Source: Ipomoea triloba
Lineage: Eukaryota > Streptophyta > Magnoliopsida > Solanales > Convolvulaceae
NCBI RefSeq assembly: GCF_003576645.1
Contig: NC_044920.1
Span: 4,317,970-4,381,969, forward strand
DNA length: 64,000 bases
Direction: 5' to 3'
The first letter of the stretch is position 1; each line of letters starts with the position of its first letter. The notes under the pieces were generated by a model. That model was given only the letters and a program-made list of their open reading frames with translations. It did not search any database and was not told the DNA's origin. The position numbers were made by a program, and so were the translations under genes. Positions 1-11,967 of this stretch are shown here, piece after piece.

Positions 1-17
1 AAACAAGAAATTGTTAT

Positions 18-305
18 GGCCCTGTTTGATAAATAATTAGCATATCAGCCAATTTTAGCTTATTTGATCACTATTAGTTGTTTGGTTAATAAGCTTTTTG
101 TAACTCTAAAATACTAAAATTCAAAATGTTACTCAAAGCAGCCTTTTCAATTAGCTTTTTGAGAAAAAAAAATTATAACAAACAGCTACAGCTAACAGCT
201 AATCTATCAAACAACTTTTTACAATCAGCTAATGTTATTAACAAATCATACCTTCTAACCCAAACAGTCAACCAATCAGCCAACAGTCATTTACCAAACA
301 GGGCC
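18..305. mobile_element. MITE-like element with terminal inverted repeats
   Basis: The segment starts GGCCCTGTTTGATAAAT and ends with the near inverted complement ATTTACCAAACAGGGCC. The inside is AT-rich and partly self-complementary (repeated AGCTTTTT/AGCTAATT words). It is flanked by TAT on both sides, a possible 3-bp target duplication. That would fit a PIF/Harbinger-type MITE, but a 3-bp A/T match is weak and a hAT-like assignment is not excluded. No coding sequence is seen. Confidence 0.55.
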
Positions 306-1664
306 TATATATTTTTTACTCTTTCCTCAAGTTCATACCTTTGGGCTTTCGTTCGTATATAAAAGCTTCATTCATGTTCTTCATCTTTAATTGCTATTTT
401 CATCTTATGATATCTCTAACATGTTTCAAGGACTAAGAAATATGTATGTCTGCAACAGACTAACATAATAAGAGTATGTAATTGTTTTTTCATGTCCAGA
501 CACTTTTTATGAAGCCAATTCAAGTGCTTTCGAAGAAACTAACACTGAACAATGCTAAAAGATGCATCATATCAGCAACAAGATATATTGTCATATCGAA
601 ACAAAGGCCGGGGTGGTCTTTAACATTTTTGGTCAATAATTCTGCAATCACAATATATACCCGCTCACAAGATAACAACGTACGTAGGTTTGCGAGTTTT
701 ATTTTGTGTTCGCTTCAATTCATTATTACTATCCCTCACTTGTTGGTTCGATCTCGAATTGGATGATATATATTTGTCACAGGCAAATGCCCCCCAATTG
801 TTAGCATCTGCATATGTGTTTCAATGAGCTGACACCACTTGAGCAAAAGTTTCCTAAGCTATCCAGGTCCACAAGCTAAGTTTGATTGAAATGGTTGAAG
901 ATCAGAGTTATATCATGAAAATATAGTACAGTGGTTCACATCAAAGAAGATGGAGCTGATTCTCGTTCAAATGATTCCGGTTCTACTCACAGATGAACTA
1001 ATGGCGTTCGTTGTCTTTTGAATGGCAAGTCAAGCCACGAATGAACCTCGGGATGCTACTCTCGCTAAAGGGAAAATGTTGAACAAGTGGAAGATATTGG
1101 TGAGGCCATACTGGAAGTTCATGTTCAAAAGAACCCTAGCTAGACTCTCTTAATTCAGTTCTGATCTGTAAGTGGATAGCTTGTGCTTAATTGCCCATAT
1201 ATAGTTGCATATATGTTTCCTTATTTATTACTAGTATATTGTTTCCTTAACACCATACCAACTACTCAATCTGTGTTTCTTTGAACCTGTTATGGATGTA
1301 TCAATACAATATTCAAATCCAATTCCTTATGAATAGCCATGAACCCTCCTGGCAATAGAAGCCTCGTAGTAGCGGAAGCGGAAGCAATGTAGATCTCCAA
1401 CTCTAGTTGATGTAACCGTTTTGTATACTTGACTCAGAACCCTCCGAGTAGTATGAGTATCATAACTTAAGGTGATATTCAGGAATCCTGAAGATAAATT
1501 ACAAGGCCACATGAAGTACAAGATTGGAGATTATTGTTTCTGAAAGGGATTTTTTTCCATGTAAATAGCTAGGAGCCTCAGATTTGGTGAAGATGAATAT
1601 TGCAGGTTCATGGTTACAGATATTAGGACAAGATCAGAATATGAAGAGAATTTAAATAGAAAAT
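306..1664. other. Intergenic stretch downstream of the PPR gene, no gene recognised
   Basis: I see no supported gene. A piece around 930-1150 has higher GC and short open stretches ending ..RPYWKFMFKRTLARLS-stop in one plus frame, so it may be a decayed exon or UTR. No family is recognisable and no splice pair is convincing. Confidence 0.3.
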
Positions 1665-3152
1665 TTATCGTCTTCTACATCTTTTTATCTTTGATACAAG
1701 ATGGATATAGCGCCCCTTATCCACCATCTGTCTTATTACTCGATGGGCTTCTGAAAGCTTTCCAACATTCCGCAAGCAACTCACTAGAGTACTATAAACA
1801 TGAAAATTCGGATTACATCCCCTCGACTCCATTTCTTTCAACATAAGGCAAGCATCCTCAAATTTCCCCGTCATGCAAAGCCCGCGGATCATGGAGTTGT
1901 ACGTAAACGCATTTGGTAGCTGCCCCTTGCTTATCATCTCACCAAAAAGCTCTTCAGCTTCATCAAAATTCCCAGCCACAACATAACCTGTTATCATCAC
2001 GGTGTAACATACAACATCAGGAAAGTACCCTTGCTTTATCATCTCGTCAAAAAAATATTTGCATGCATCCAAGTTGCCAGCTCGACTGAGCCCGTCAATC
2101 AGAGTTGTAAAGTGGAGAGCGCTAGGATCACATCCAACTTCCTTCATGTGGTTCAAAAGACTAAGAGCTGCTAGTGGTTTGTCCCCTTTTCCAAGAATGT
2201 GAAGAAAGAGATTGAACGTATGAAAATCAGGTGAAAACCCATTTCTTCCCATTTCATCGAGTAATCTGTGAAACTGATATAGTTTTCCCAGCCTATACTT
2301 CGTACACAGGAGTACATTATAAGTTAAAACGTCTGGGGAATAACCTTCAACCAACATCTGCTGATATACCCATTCAATCAACTTGTAATTATTTACAGCC
2401 AAAAGAGTATGTAGAATTGCATTAAATGAATGCTTGAATGGCCTATAGTTAAATGTCTTTGTCTTAATAAACCTTTGCACTACTTTTCTAGCTAATCCCG
2501 CATCACCACAAGTACATATCAATATGTTGAAAGTACGAGCAGTTGTTGGGTAACCTTTCTCGATCATCTCATCTACTAGTGCCCACATGGCCTTGAATTC
2601 CCCTGCCTCAGAAAAAATTTTCATCATTAAATGGTATGAATTTGCAGTGTGCATATAGTTTTCCTGCTTACCAGACCATTCAAAGAACATGTACCCCATC
2701 TCGGCACAACTTTTCTTATTTGCAGTTTTCAATATCCCTAAGAGAACTTCCCTCACTAGAAGGCCAGTAAGCCTAACATGCAAATCATCTAAAGCTGCTT
2801 TTGCATCAAACTGGGGATCACCTCTATGAAGAATTCCAAGAATCATCTGAGCCTCACTTCTAAAATTGCCAACAAAATTTTTCCTTGTGGAAAAGTTTTG
2901 ATGGGAAGGGCCTTCAGAAAATCCATTAACACCCATCGAACCAGGTGACACATCGGAATTTAGCTTCTCCTCAAAACTGTGATCAAAATTCGGACTTTTC
3001 CAACTTTCATTCAAATGGCACTCTATGCTTCCAAGCCCATTAACTAAACTATCACCAATTGAAAACCTGCTAAAACAACAAAAGCCGTGGAAAACCCTTT
3101 GACCAAAAGAGCTGCAAAGTACATAAATTGATAATTTGGAAAAATGGGGCAT
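1665..3152 (-). CDS. P-class pentatricopeptide repeat (PPR) protein, probably organellar
   Basis: Single-exon gene of 495 codons. The frame opens upstream at a TTG (3176) directly after a stop, so I take the first ATG at 3152 (MPHFSKLSIYVLC). The N-terminus is basic, hydrophobic and poor in acids, as in a mitochondrial presequence. From about residue 140 to the end there are roughly eight or nine 35-residue helical repeats with P-class signatures, for example PDVLTYNVLL, PDFHTFNLFL, PDVVCYTVMITGY and PNAFTYNSMIRGLC. P-class PPR proteins bind organellar RNA one base per repeat and act in stability, splicing or translation. The overall pattern resembles the Arabidopsis At1g55630/At3g60050 group, from memory only. 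No DYW or SMR domain follows the repeats. The target RNA cannot be read from this sequence. Confidence 0.9.
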   Translation of the reverse strand: MPHFSKLSIYVLCSSFGQRVFHGFCCFSRFSIGDSLVNGLGSIECHLNESWKSPNFDHSFEEKLNSDVSPGSMGVNGFSEGPSHQNFSTRKNFVGNFRSEAQMILGILHRGDPQFDAKAALDDLHVRLTGLLVREVLLGILKTANKKSCAEMGYMFFEWSGKQENYMHTANSYHLMMKIFSEAGEFKAMWALVDEMIEKGYPTTARTFNILICTCGDAGLARKVVQRFIKTKTFNYRPFKHSFNAILHTLLAVNNYKLIEWVYQQMLVEGYSPDVLTYNVLLCTKYRLGKLYQFHRLLDEMGRNGFSPDFHTFNLFLHILGKGDKPLAALSLLNHMKEVGCDPSALHFTTLIDGLSRAGNLDACKYFFDEMIKQGYFPDVVCYTVMITGYVVAGNFDEAEELFGEMISKGQLPNAFTYNSMIRGLCMTGKFEDACLMLKEMESRGCNPNFHVYSTLVSCLRNVGKLSEAHRVIRQMVDKGRYIHLVSKIKRCRRR

Positions 3153-5309
3153 ACCCTCTATCTCAGTACTCTCCAATTATATCCAAGACTCACGGTTTCC
3201 GGCATAGAAATATTCATCAAACGGAAACCCCGAAAGAACAAGTAAGGATTCAAACAATGTAATGTATGCATTGAAAAAATACTCTATCTTTCTTAGTATT
3301 TGGATTCGATGAGATCCAAAGTGAAAAGACTTATGCAGTGAGCTTTGGTATCTATTTATTTGTGTTTCTCTGTTTTGGTTCTCATTGCATTGGCACCTGA
3401 AACCATCAAGAGAGAGAGATCATAATAAGAATAAAACTCATACCCAAGTAAGTTTGTAAGGTATTGACTACTGATAAAAATATATATGTAAATCCAACTT
3501 CACATGATAAATGGATGGGCTCATATCTGTTTGGGAAGAAAAATTACCCAGTTAGAGAAATAGCTTCATTTAAAATTGAGACATCAATTATCGGTCAAAT
3601 AATGTTGATTATAATTAAGATCACAGTTCATAAAAAAAAATTACAAAGCTCTACCTATTCATGTAAAGAAACAAAATGGAGAAGTATAATAGAATGAAGA
3701 GAAAGTTAGCAGCAGAAACAACATGCACTTTTAAGTTTTTGTCATTATGCTTTCAACATATAAGAACTAAGTTAGTATATGTTATACAAATATGTTTTCT
3801 ATATCTAAATAAATGGCATACAATTTTTTTGATGATATCTATTATAGCAATGTAACCAGTATGTTATTCAATTTTAGATGAAAAATCACACAAGTAATAT
3901 GTCATTCATGACCATTACAGTGCTTTGAGAATAATAACACTGTAGATACACAGTTTTGTAATGTCATTATAACTGTTGAATAATAACAGTTTTTTATTCT
4001 GATTAAGTAAAAAAATAATATGCACATGTTAATGATTTAAAACTAATTAGCTTTGTTCCTCATATCCCCATATCTAACCTGTATGTGGTGAACCAGAGGT
4101 TTGATATGAGGAACAATTCAAAACAGAGCACAAAAATGAGAAAAGTTGAAAGGAAGCAATTGCAAACTTGCTCAAGTGGATTTTGAGTGAAAAGAAGAGA
4201 AACTTTACAAATTCAATGCGTGATCTGTTGCTTCAACCAGTGTTATCATCACAAAATCCTTGGCCTTGAGATATAATCGAACCTCTTCATTACTGACAAA
4301 CCTCTTCCTACATACATTGAATTGGTCATTTATAATCTTTGAAGAGCTAGGTTGCAATGTCTTAATCAGAGAAGAATACATTAGAAAAAACAGTGTTTTT
4401 GATAAAAGTTAACATTCATAAATTGATTTTATGTATGCTATAAGTTATAGCAAAAAACTTTCTATATAAATATGTATTAACAATTAGTATAAGTTAAAAT
4501 TTAAATACACAATTAATTTATAAATAAAGTATCAAACATAACATTATTTATTGAAATGCATTATAATCTGATATATTCAAACTTAGCATCTATTAAATTA
4601 TATAAATAAAAAAAAATTATCCTAAATATAAAGAGAATCTGTCTAAGTTTTTTTTCCTTTGCTTTCACCATTACTTTAAAGTAATTACATTATTAGTTTT
4701 TTTTCCTCTCGCCATTATTAATTAACATGCACAATTTTGATTTAATATATGCTGTAAGTTAACAAAAATAATTTCTATATAAATAGATATAAACATTTAG
4801 TATAATTTAAATTTAAATAAACAACTAATTTATAAATGAAGGTCATACTTAAAATTATTTATAACCAACATTTAAAGCAAAACCATTACCCAGAACAGCA
4901 AAAGGAAGACATGTTCAAAAAGAGGAAGGGGTTGAGAAGATATGGGAGTTGCAGTAATGTAGGACACTTCAAAGTCACAGAAAACAAATGGATCTTCTGC
5001 ATGCAGTAACAGAACACATTATCAGGGAAATGCAGAGTAGCAACTACATTGACAGCCAGCGGAAACCATTGTTAATATTCTAACAATTTAAAGCTAGGAC
5101 CTAAACAAACTAAAAATAAATAAATATATCGCTTATAAACTTTTGGGTTGAAAATTACCCTTAAAACACAATTTACAAACTGAGCATAACAGATTAGATA
5201 TGTTATATTTTGACTAAACTATAAACAGATAAATGCAGGGACGGAGCCAGGATTTCCTTTGAGTGGGGGCGAAGAAGCAACGTTTTCTACTAAATTATGC
5301 CAATACTAA
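3153..5309. other. AT-rich upstream region of the PPR gene with a diverged duplication
   Basis: No gene is recognised. The first few hundred bases (to about 3430) should contain the PPR promoter and 5' UTR on the minus strand. Two diverged direct copies of an AT-rich block occur at about 4408-4520 and 4735-4850. They share the words TTTCTATATAAATA and AATTTAAATA plus an (A)CAACTAATTTATAAAT-like end. Confidence 0.4.
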
Positions 5310-5597
5310 GGGGTCGTTTACTAACTTGGAAAAATGGAAGATTTTCCAAAAAAATGGAGAATGGGAGAAGTGGAAAAATGGAAAATGGAAAACTTGTTTA
5401 CTAAATTTTGTTTTCCAATCTCAATCTCATCTCCATTCTTCCAATTCTTATACAGTTTTGGAGAAAGGAAAATATCTATTCTCCAAATGGAGGAATGGAT
5501 ACACGGATGAACAGTGTTTCGGGTGAACAGTGCGCGAGGTCCAGGGATCGATTCCTGGGTGTGGCGTGCGCCTAGGAATTCTTTCTTACTTTCGTTG

Positions 5598-5645
<48 letters not shown>

Positions 5646-5703
5646 TGTATTGTTTTTCTTTTGTTTTTCTTTTGTTTTTCCCAATTCTTTCTTACTTCCG
5701 TTG

Positions 5704-5742
<39 letters not shown>

Positions 5743-6097
5743 GTTATTATTATTATTATTATTATTACAAATTGCAAATGATTTATTCACTTTTTCTTAC
5801 TTTTGTTTTCCCCCCTCCTTTCTTTCTTCTTTTTTCTCTCATTTCTTTCTTCTCTTATTATTATTATTATTGGTGTATTAAAATTATTATTATTATCATC
5901 ATTATTATTATTATTATTATAATTATATAAATGAAAAAAGGAGGAATAGGAAATGAAAATTAAAAAACTGGAAAAATGGAAAATGGAGAAATGGAGAAAT
6001 GGAGGAGGAAAACTGGAAAAATGGAGGAGGAAAACTGGAAAAATGGAGGAATGGAAAACTGGAAATGGAAAAACAGAAAAATGAAGTAAACGACCCC
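5310..6097. mobile_element. MITE/non-autonomous TIR element, low-complexity interior
   Basis: The ends are GGGGTCGTTTACTAAC and the inverted GTAAACGACCCC, flanked by TAA on both sides, a 3-bp duplication typical of PIF/Harbinger elements. Inside are GGAAAAATGG-type purine repeats at both ends and long (ATT)n tracts at 5600-5930. Around 5528-5575 is a short tRNA T-arm-like stretch (GGTCCAGGGATCGATTCC), possibly a SINE remnant. The long open frames here read poly-Ile/Leu/Tyr from the microsatellite and are not genes. Confidence 0.65.
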
Positions 6098-7293
6098 TAA
6101 GCTTCACAAAGTTTCAATAAGCACATCCACAAAAATTAATGTTCAAGAGCCTAACTCTAGTTAGCACTTAACAATTAATCATCCAAAGCACATATATTTA
6201 AAACAATAATAGGTAACAATAAACAACTCTGTACTTCAAGAGAAACTATCTCATACCAATGATACCATCAAATCAAAATACAAACATGATAGTATTGAAA
6301 CAGAGAATCCAATTCCCAACTTCTTAGACAAGTATATACCATTGTATAAATAATAAATACTCCATGATAAATAATAAACAATAAATAATTAATCAAATCA
6401 AGGTAAGCATCAAATCTTGTGCCAATATCAAGATTCTGAGGGATTGGAAACAACTACTTACTTGTTTCAAGCTTGAGGTTCCGTATCCACTATAAGATGA
6501 GGAGAACAGAAATTGGACCAGTGACCATTTCTCTCTATCCAAAGAGATTGTCAGCGGCTCCAAATATCTGCAAAAGTCAAGACTATTAGCTTCAGAAACT
6601 ACCAAACATTAAAACATTAAAATATAGTGAGACAAATCCTATTTTGTACCTAATAGAATGAGTTAACTTGTCCAAAGATTCCAAATAGATAATTATTGTG
6701 TGGAAAATTATGTCTTTTATTAATAAACCAATACTCCAAGAGCAGAAAGAGCCTTTCTCAGCTTGTCAAGAGAGTTTAATAAGTTTTAGGACAATTAGGG
6801 CAAAACAAAATTAGGGAAATTAGGGCAAAAAAAATTAGGAACTGCGAACCTGTGACAGAGTGTGAGAAGGAGATTAGGAACCAAGGAGGACTCCTGCTGA
6901 CCCGTGAGGGGCGACCGGTCGCCGGTGTTCCGTGTTTGGTGGCGACTCGCGAGGTGCAACAGTGCCGTCCGTGCGAGGACAGAGGCACAGAGGTGACAGA
7001 GTAACAGTCACAGAGGACTCCTGAGTCCTGAGAGGAGACGAGAGAGGGCAGTAGCGTTTGCTGAATGAGTGAGTTGATCATACATTCATACCTCATAAGC
7101 AACAAGACAAAGAAAGAAGAAGATGAGAGGTAGGAAAATGGTGAGACGCAAGGCCATGATCAGTGAGTAGTATAAGCTGCAGCTTTGATCTGTCTAAAAG
7201 GGCTTCTGCCTTGGTTTCTCCCCTTTTTCTATACAGGAATTGAATTCAGATATTTGTATTAACTCTTTTTTTTTTTTTTTTAGGAAAAAGATT
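6098..7293. other. Gene-free stretch with one exon-like segment on the minus strand
   Basis: On the minus strand a segment at 6462-6567 is bounded by an acceptor (TTTTGCAG) and a donor (GTAAGTAG) and is open in one frame (..SLDREKWSLVQFLFSSS..). A GC-rich segment at about 6860-7130 lies upstream of it. Together they could be 5' untranslated or leader exons of the PPR gene ending at 1665, or remnants of another gene. No protein family is recognised, and transcript evidence would be needed. Confidence 0.25.
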
Positions 7294-7733
7294 GAGTTTA
7301 TTATTGAAATGCTCCCTCGATTATTGAGAAATTATCAATTTGGTCCTTGACAATTTTTCGTACCTAATTAAGTCCGTCGACTTTAAAAATTTTAACCAAT
7401 TTAGTCCTCCGTTTATTTTGCCGTTAAAATCGGGACCAAATTGGTAATTTTGCTATAGTCAAGGGACCAAATTGGTAATTTTTCTATAGTCAATGGACCA
7501 AATTGGTAGTTAATTTTTCACTGAAATGATTCATTGACTATAGCAAATTTACCATTTTGGTCCCTTGACTATAGCAAAATTATCAATTTGGTCCTGATTT
7601 TAACGGCAAAATAATCAGAGAATCAAATTGGTTAAAGTTTTCAAAGTCGAGAGACTTAATTGAGCACGAAAAATTATCGAATGTTAAATTGATAATTTCG
7701 CAATAGTCGAGGTACCATTTCAGTAATAAACTC
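7294..7733. mobile_element. MULE-like foldback MITE, near-complete palindrome
   Basis: The 440-bp element begins GAGTTTATTATTGAAATG and ends with the inverted copy; the two halves pair over about 215 bases each. It is flanked by AAAAAGATT (7285-7293) and AAAAAGATA (7734-7742), a 9-bp target duplication with one mismatch. It shares the CTCGACTAT / CAATTTGGTCC vocabulary with the elements at 49238 and 58466. Non-coding. Confidence 0.8.
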
Positions 7734-8303
7734 AAAAAGATATCTGTATTAACTCTTGGATTCACCAAAATGCCCTAAACATTTGCATCCTCCCACTGTT
7801 CACACATTACCCCTGTTTCTTTGTTTTTATTTTCGTAATTACTTCCATGCTATAATATCATTAAAATCTTGTAATCATAAAAAATACCGTATCGGCGTAT
7901 CTTACCTACAAAAGACAAAATTCCTCGCCTCGAGGGTTTCCACATCCCGACTTGACTGAACTTATAAAAAACACCATATCTATTACTATATTAGTTTTAA
8001 GCATATACAATACACGATAAAATTATTCAATAAATAAAAATAATTGTGAAATTATATAATTAAAATAAATATAAAATTGCATGATTTTATAACTATTATG
8101 AAAATGAATTATAAAAATTATATATGATTAAGAAAAGCATACGGCGCCGATCAATACCGTAGGCTTTTTTTTTTTATTAATTAATACATTACGTATAAAT
8201 AAATAAAAATACTCTGTATATAAAATTTTAAATGATTTGTAAGTGTAAAAGAAAATAAACATAATGTATAAGTTATTATATTTAACTATGTTATTTAAAT
8301 GTG

Positions 8304-8449
8304 GTCAAGCGGCATGAAGTGATTCTCTCAAGTGGGAGGTCATGGGTTCGAGCCTCAGTGGGGGCAATGTTGACTTTGTTGGGCTTGGGTTGAGAAAGTA
8401 TATGGACAGATAGTATATGTAACAGGGTCAATAGTAATTCAAAAAGAAA
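8304..8449 (+). mobile_element. tRNA-derived SINE with 20-bp target duplication
   Basis: The element begins GTCAAGCGGCATGAAGTG (A-box region) and has a clear pol III B box, GGTTCGAGCC, near 8345. It is flanked by a perfect 20-bp direct repeat, AACTATGTTATTTAAATGTG, at 8284-8303 and 8450-8469. That length is typical of LINE-machinery retroposition. The body ends in an A-rich stretch. It is not a functional tRNA gene because no cloverleaf can be drawn. Confidence 0.85.
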
Positions 8450-8685
8450 AACTATGTTATTTAAATGTGTTAAGATCTTACAAGGGAGCCGGGGAGGGGG
8501 TCAAAAGTACAAAGAAATTGTGAGTGCACAAAAGTGAAAACACAATACACAAGTTAACACTATATTTAAGCACGCACCAATACATTTTATTCCTGTTGTA
8601 CCCTTACTATCATTAACTGTTATTATTTTTTATTAAATTAATAAAATAAGAAATTAAATACATTATTTTATGTAAATAACTAAAA

Positions 8686-9700
8686 GAGAAAAGGTACAAA
8701 TAGGCCATTGAACTATTTAGGAAAGAGCAATTAAGTCATCAAACTTCAATAAGCTCCAAATTCATCAATGAACCTATAAAAAAAGAGCAATTAGCCTTTT
8801 TAACATGTTACCAACACGTTTTTGCTGATTGGGATGCCACGTGGATTTTTTATGTTATATTTTTATTAGTTATTTCCACTTTTGGTCCCACGAGTATGAC
8901 AACATTTCCACATTTGGTCCTGACTATTAAAATTTTCAGATTTGGTACCACGACTTTTAAATCTCTACCACATTTGATCCTTCCGGTCAAATTCCGGTCA
9001 CTGGTGACTATTTTTCCGGCGAATGAATTATTTTAAAGGACAAAATTGTCTTTTTATACTAAAAAAAAAATTTCCCCAAAACCCTTTCTTTCTTCCCACT
9101 CTCGTTCCCTGCAGCCATCTTCCCCTTTTCCCCCAATTAATTACGCATTTTGATTTGACTCTGGATGTTGAATTGGTAGCAATAATGGTATTCTGATATG
9201 TTGATGGGAAGTTGGGAACTAGTTGCATAGATTAATGCAATAGATAAATGAACAATGGATTCATGGTAAGAATCAATGGAGGCGAGTGCTTTTCTGGAAA
9301 TGAGACATAGATTTAGGAAAAAATATTTGAAATAACTAATTTTGAGGTATTGAACCCTAGATGGACTTGGAATAGAATACTCCTGCTGTGCAACCACAGA
9401 AATAATACACAAACAGCAAACTCATCTCCTTCCTCTTGCAAATTAGCGTCTCTATTGCTGCCAGTCCGGACTGCTGCGAGCCTGCGACTATCATCTGTAG
9501 CTGCCGGATTGCCGCGGCCGAGCTTCGGCCTTCAAATTTCACGTGACATCTTAATGACATCTCAATCAACAAAAACATGTTGGTAACATGTTAAAAAGGC
9601 GAATTGCTCTATTTTTTTAAAGGTTCATGGATGAATTTGAAGCTTCGATAACTTAATTGCTATCTCCAAATAGTTCGATGGCTTACTTTTACATTTTCCC
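8686..9700. mobile_element. MULE-like TIR element, about 1 kb
   Basis: The arms of about 130 bp start GAGAAAAGGTACAAATAGGCC on the left and GGGAAAATGTAAAAGTAAGCC on the right (reverse strand). The arms share a GAACTATTT..AGCAATTAAGT core. It is flanked by a perfect 9-bp duplication TAACTAAAA (8677-8685 and 9701-9709). The interior holds another truncated repeat (8880-9060, words such as CCACATTTGGTCC) and a GC-richer block at 9420-9550. No host gene is recognised in it. Confidence 0.8.
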
Positions 9701-10179
9701 TAACTAAAAATCTATTTACAAAAATTGTCACTATTATTATTTTTTTTTTTTATAATGGTAGACAAGACACATTTTCAACATGGTAGAATTTTTCAAAATA
9801 TCTATAGAATGCATTTAACCATTATTTGTTTAAATTATTTAAATTCAGAATAAGTTATTAATTACATATTTACATTATAAAGCAAGTTGTACATACCTTT
9901 TACTATGTCTTTTTTACTTAAAAGGGAAATAAAATGGACATTTTTATAACATTTTTTTGTGACAAGAAGACAGTATCTAAGAGTGTACACTGAGTAAACT
10001 CCGCTCTTATGTAATAACTCGCAAACTACACAAGAAAATTAAATTACGCTAGGAAAATCACGTATGAGTTATTATTATTTTTTCAAACACAGTCACCCCA
10101 TATTCTAACAGAAGTGTCGTTCCCAATCCTTCATCTGTTGTGTTTCTGAATAATCTCCTATGTCTCGCTCCAAATGAAT

Positions 10180-10530
10180 GGTGCATATTTTAGCACATGT
10201 TTTCTAATGTGTAATAGTGCATGTTTATAATTTGACATGAGGCACGTTGTGGTGCATTTTAATACGTAGAATGATGCGTTTTATTACGTATGTTGATGCA
10301 TTTTAAGTGAATAGGTGCATTTGGTTATAGTGTGGAATGATGTGTTTTATCTGTCCTTTGGTGCATTTTAGTACGTAGAATGGTGTGTATTTTAACACAT
10401 ATATATATTGAGCGTTGATTTACTGACTTGCTGTAATCTAATGGCTGCAAAATAGTCGCACGGCCGCACCTAAGGAGGATGATGCAACTGAACTCCCCTC
10501 TCTCTCTCTATCTATCTATCTATATATATA
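10180..10530. repeat. Degenerate minisatellite (GGTGCATTTTA-type) with CGCACGGCCGCACC tail
   Basis: About eight to ten imperfect copies of a roughly 25-30 bp unit (GGTGCATTTTAGTACGTAGAAT and variants) are followed by CGCACGGCCGCACC and then CT/ATCT/AT microsatellites. A similar organisation (short array, CCGCAC tail, TA tract) recurs at 50835-51357. The two probably belong to the same class of non-autonomous element. Confidence 0.5.
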
Positions 10531-10651
10531 TAATGTAATATTTTGGGTTGATTTGACATGTTATTTAGCCCCCATTTTTATTAAGTTTGAATGATCTTGG
10601 GATATAAATTGGTTTTAGTGGAATGATTTTTGGTGGTAGAAAAGGAAGAAA

Positions 10652-11603
10652 GGCTAGCTTGTTTACTATCTGGAATTTTTTCTCCAAGTTTTTTGGAAAT
10701 TTAGAAAATTAGAAAACAAAAAATAGAAAACATATTTACTAGCACAGATTTTCATTTTGAAAACACGAAACAATTTTTCAGCTTTCTATAAAACTGAAAC
10801 ACTATTAAAAACTGTTTTCTAAATGAAAACAGAATCATCTATAATCTATTGGACTATATGTTACTATAACCACATTCTCACCATTATCTACTTACATATT
10901 CATTAATTACTATGATTACATTAATGATCATCTTCTATCTTTTCTACTTGCATTACTTATTTAAACATAACTTATTTGCTTATGCTTAAAATTATACATC
11001 ATTCACATTATCAAAATTAAAAATTGAAATCCATACCACATTTTATATTTTGGTTGAACTCAATTGATTATTAGTTCGGGTATTTTTAATTATGTTATAT
11101 TGAATACAAGTTTGGTCAAGATACTGGATATCAAAATTTCACATATATTACTATATTAGAATTCAAAATAAAAATTATATATTATATACATGTCATTCAA
11201 ATGAATATATCCAAACATATTTTAACTATTAGCTCAAAAAATATTAATATTATCTAAACTAAATTTTATGTTAACTTAATAGGTTATTGATTCGGATATA
11301 TTTTTAGTTATGTTATATACAGATATAAATTTGGTTAGGATATCAAATGTAAAAATTTTACATATTAGAATAAGTAAAAATTTTATATATATTAGACTTA
11401 AAAGTAAAAAATTATATTTATTCTATTTAAACCAAATATATTTTAAAATATTTTAAATATAAGGTCTAAAAATCACTTGAAATTAAACTTATTGTTAATT
11501 TTATAACGTTAATCTAAAAAAATAAATTTGAAAAAATAAGTGTTAGTAAACAAGTTTTCTAATGAAAACTGAAAAATTAGAAAACAGAAAAGTAAACATG
11601 CCC
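10652..11603. mobile_element. Possible non-autonomous TIR element
   Basis: The left end GGCTAGCTTGTTTACT roughly matches the inverted right end (reverse strand GGGCATGTTTACT). Purine-rich stretches (AAATTAGAAAACA and similar) lie next to both ends. No clean target duplication was found, so the boundaries are tentative. The AT-rich interior (10840-11540) has no gene. Confidence 0.4.
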
Positions 11604-11629
11604 TTGTTTTCTCTCCTCGAAACTCTGCT

Positions 11630-11930
11630 CCTCCTTCGTTCAAGCCACCTGTTGTTCATCCCACGTTCTTGTTCGCCGGGTTCCAAATTTGTGTGCTCAA
11701 ACGCCTGAACTGTAGTACATTTTATCCTGGGAAACCTAAATCGCAACGCTCCAGCACCCCGAGAGGCGGTAAATAAAGTTTTAAGGACAGAGTCAACTCG
11801 ACTCGTGCTTCCAACCTACCCGAGTTCATCCAGTTTCGTCCCTTCCTGATTCAAGGATTAATTTAACCTTTCGTAGGTTAATTTCCTGTTGTATTTACCA
11901 ATCGTAGGTATTGTGTAATTTTCTCTATTT
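11630..11930. repeat. Dispersed repeat shared with 37400-37700
   Basis: This stretch (CTTGTTCGCCGGGTT, AACGCTCC, AAGTTTTAAGGACA) matches 37400-37700 in the same order and orientation (CTTGTTCGTCGGGTT, AACGCTCC, AGGTTTTAAGGACA). It may be an LTR or leader piece of a retrotransposon family. The exact class is not clear. The truncated copia body follows immediately downstream. Confidence 0.5.
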
Positions 11931-11967
11931 TCTTGGATTTTCAAGATTGTACTCCAACAATCATGTC

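Noticed and set aside
3150..3176. Extended start (TTG at 3176) for the P-class PPR gene
   Set aside because: TTG is not a normal plant start and an in-frame stop lies directly upstream; the ATG at 3152 gives a sensible basic N-terminus.
5514..5930. Open frame of 138 codons in several overlapping frames
   Set aside because: The protein is poly-Ile, poly-Leu or poly-Tyr produced by (ATT)n tracts inside a MITE.
8304..8449. tRNA gene at the B-box sequence GGTTCGAGCC
   Set aside because: No acceptor stem or anticodon arm can be drawn, and flanking 20-bp direct repeats show a SINE insertion.
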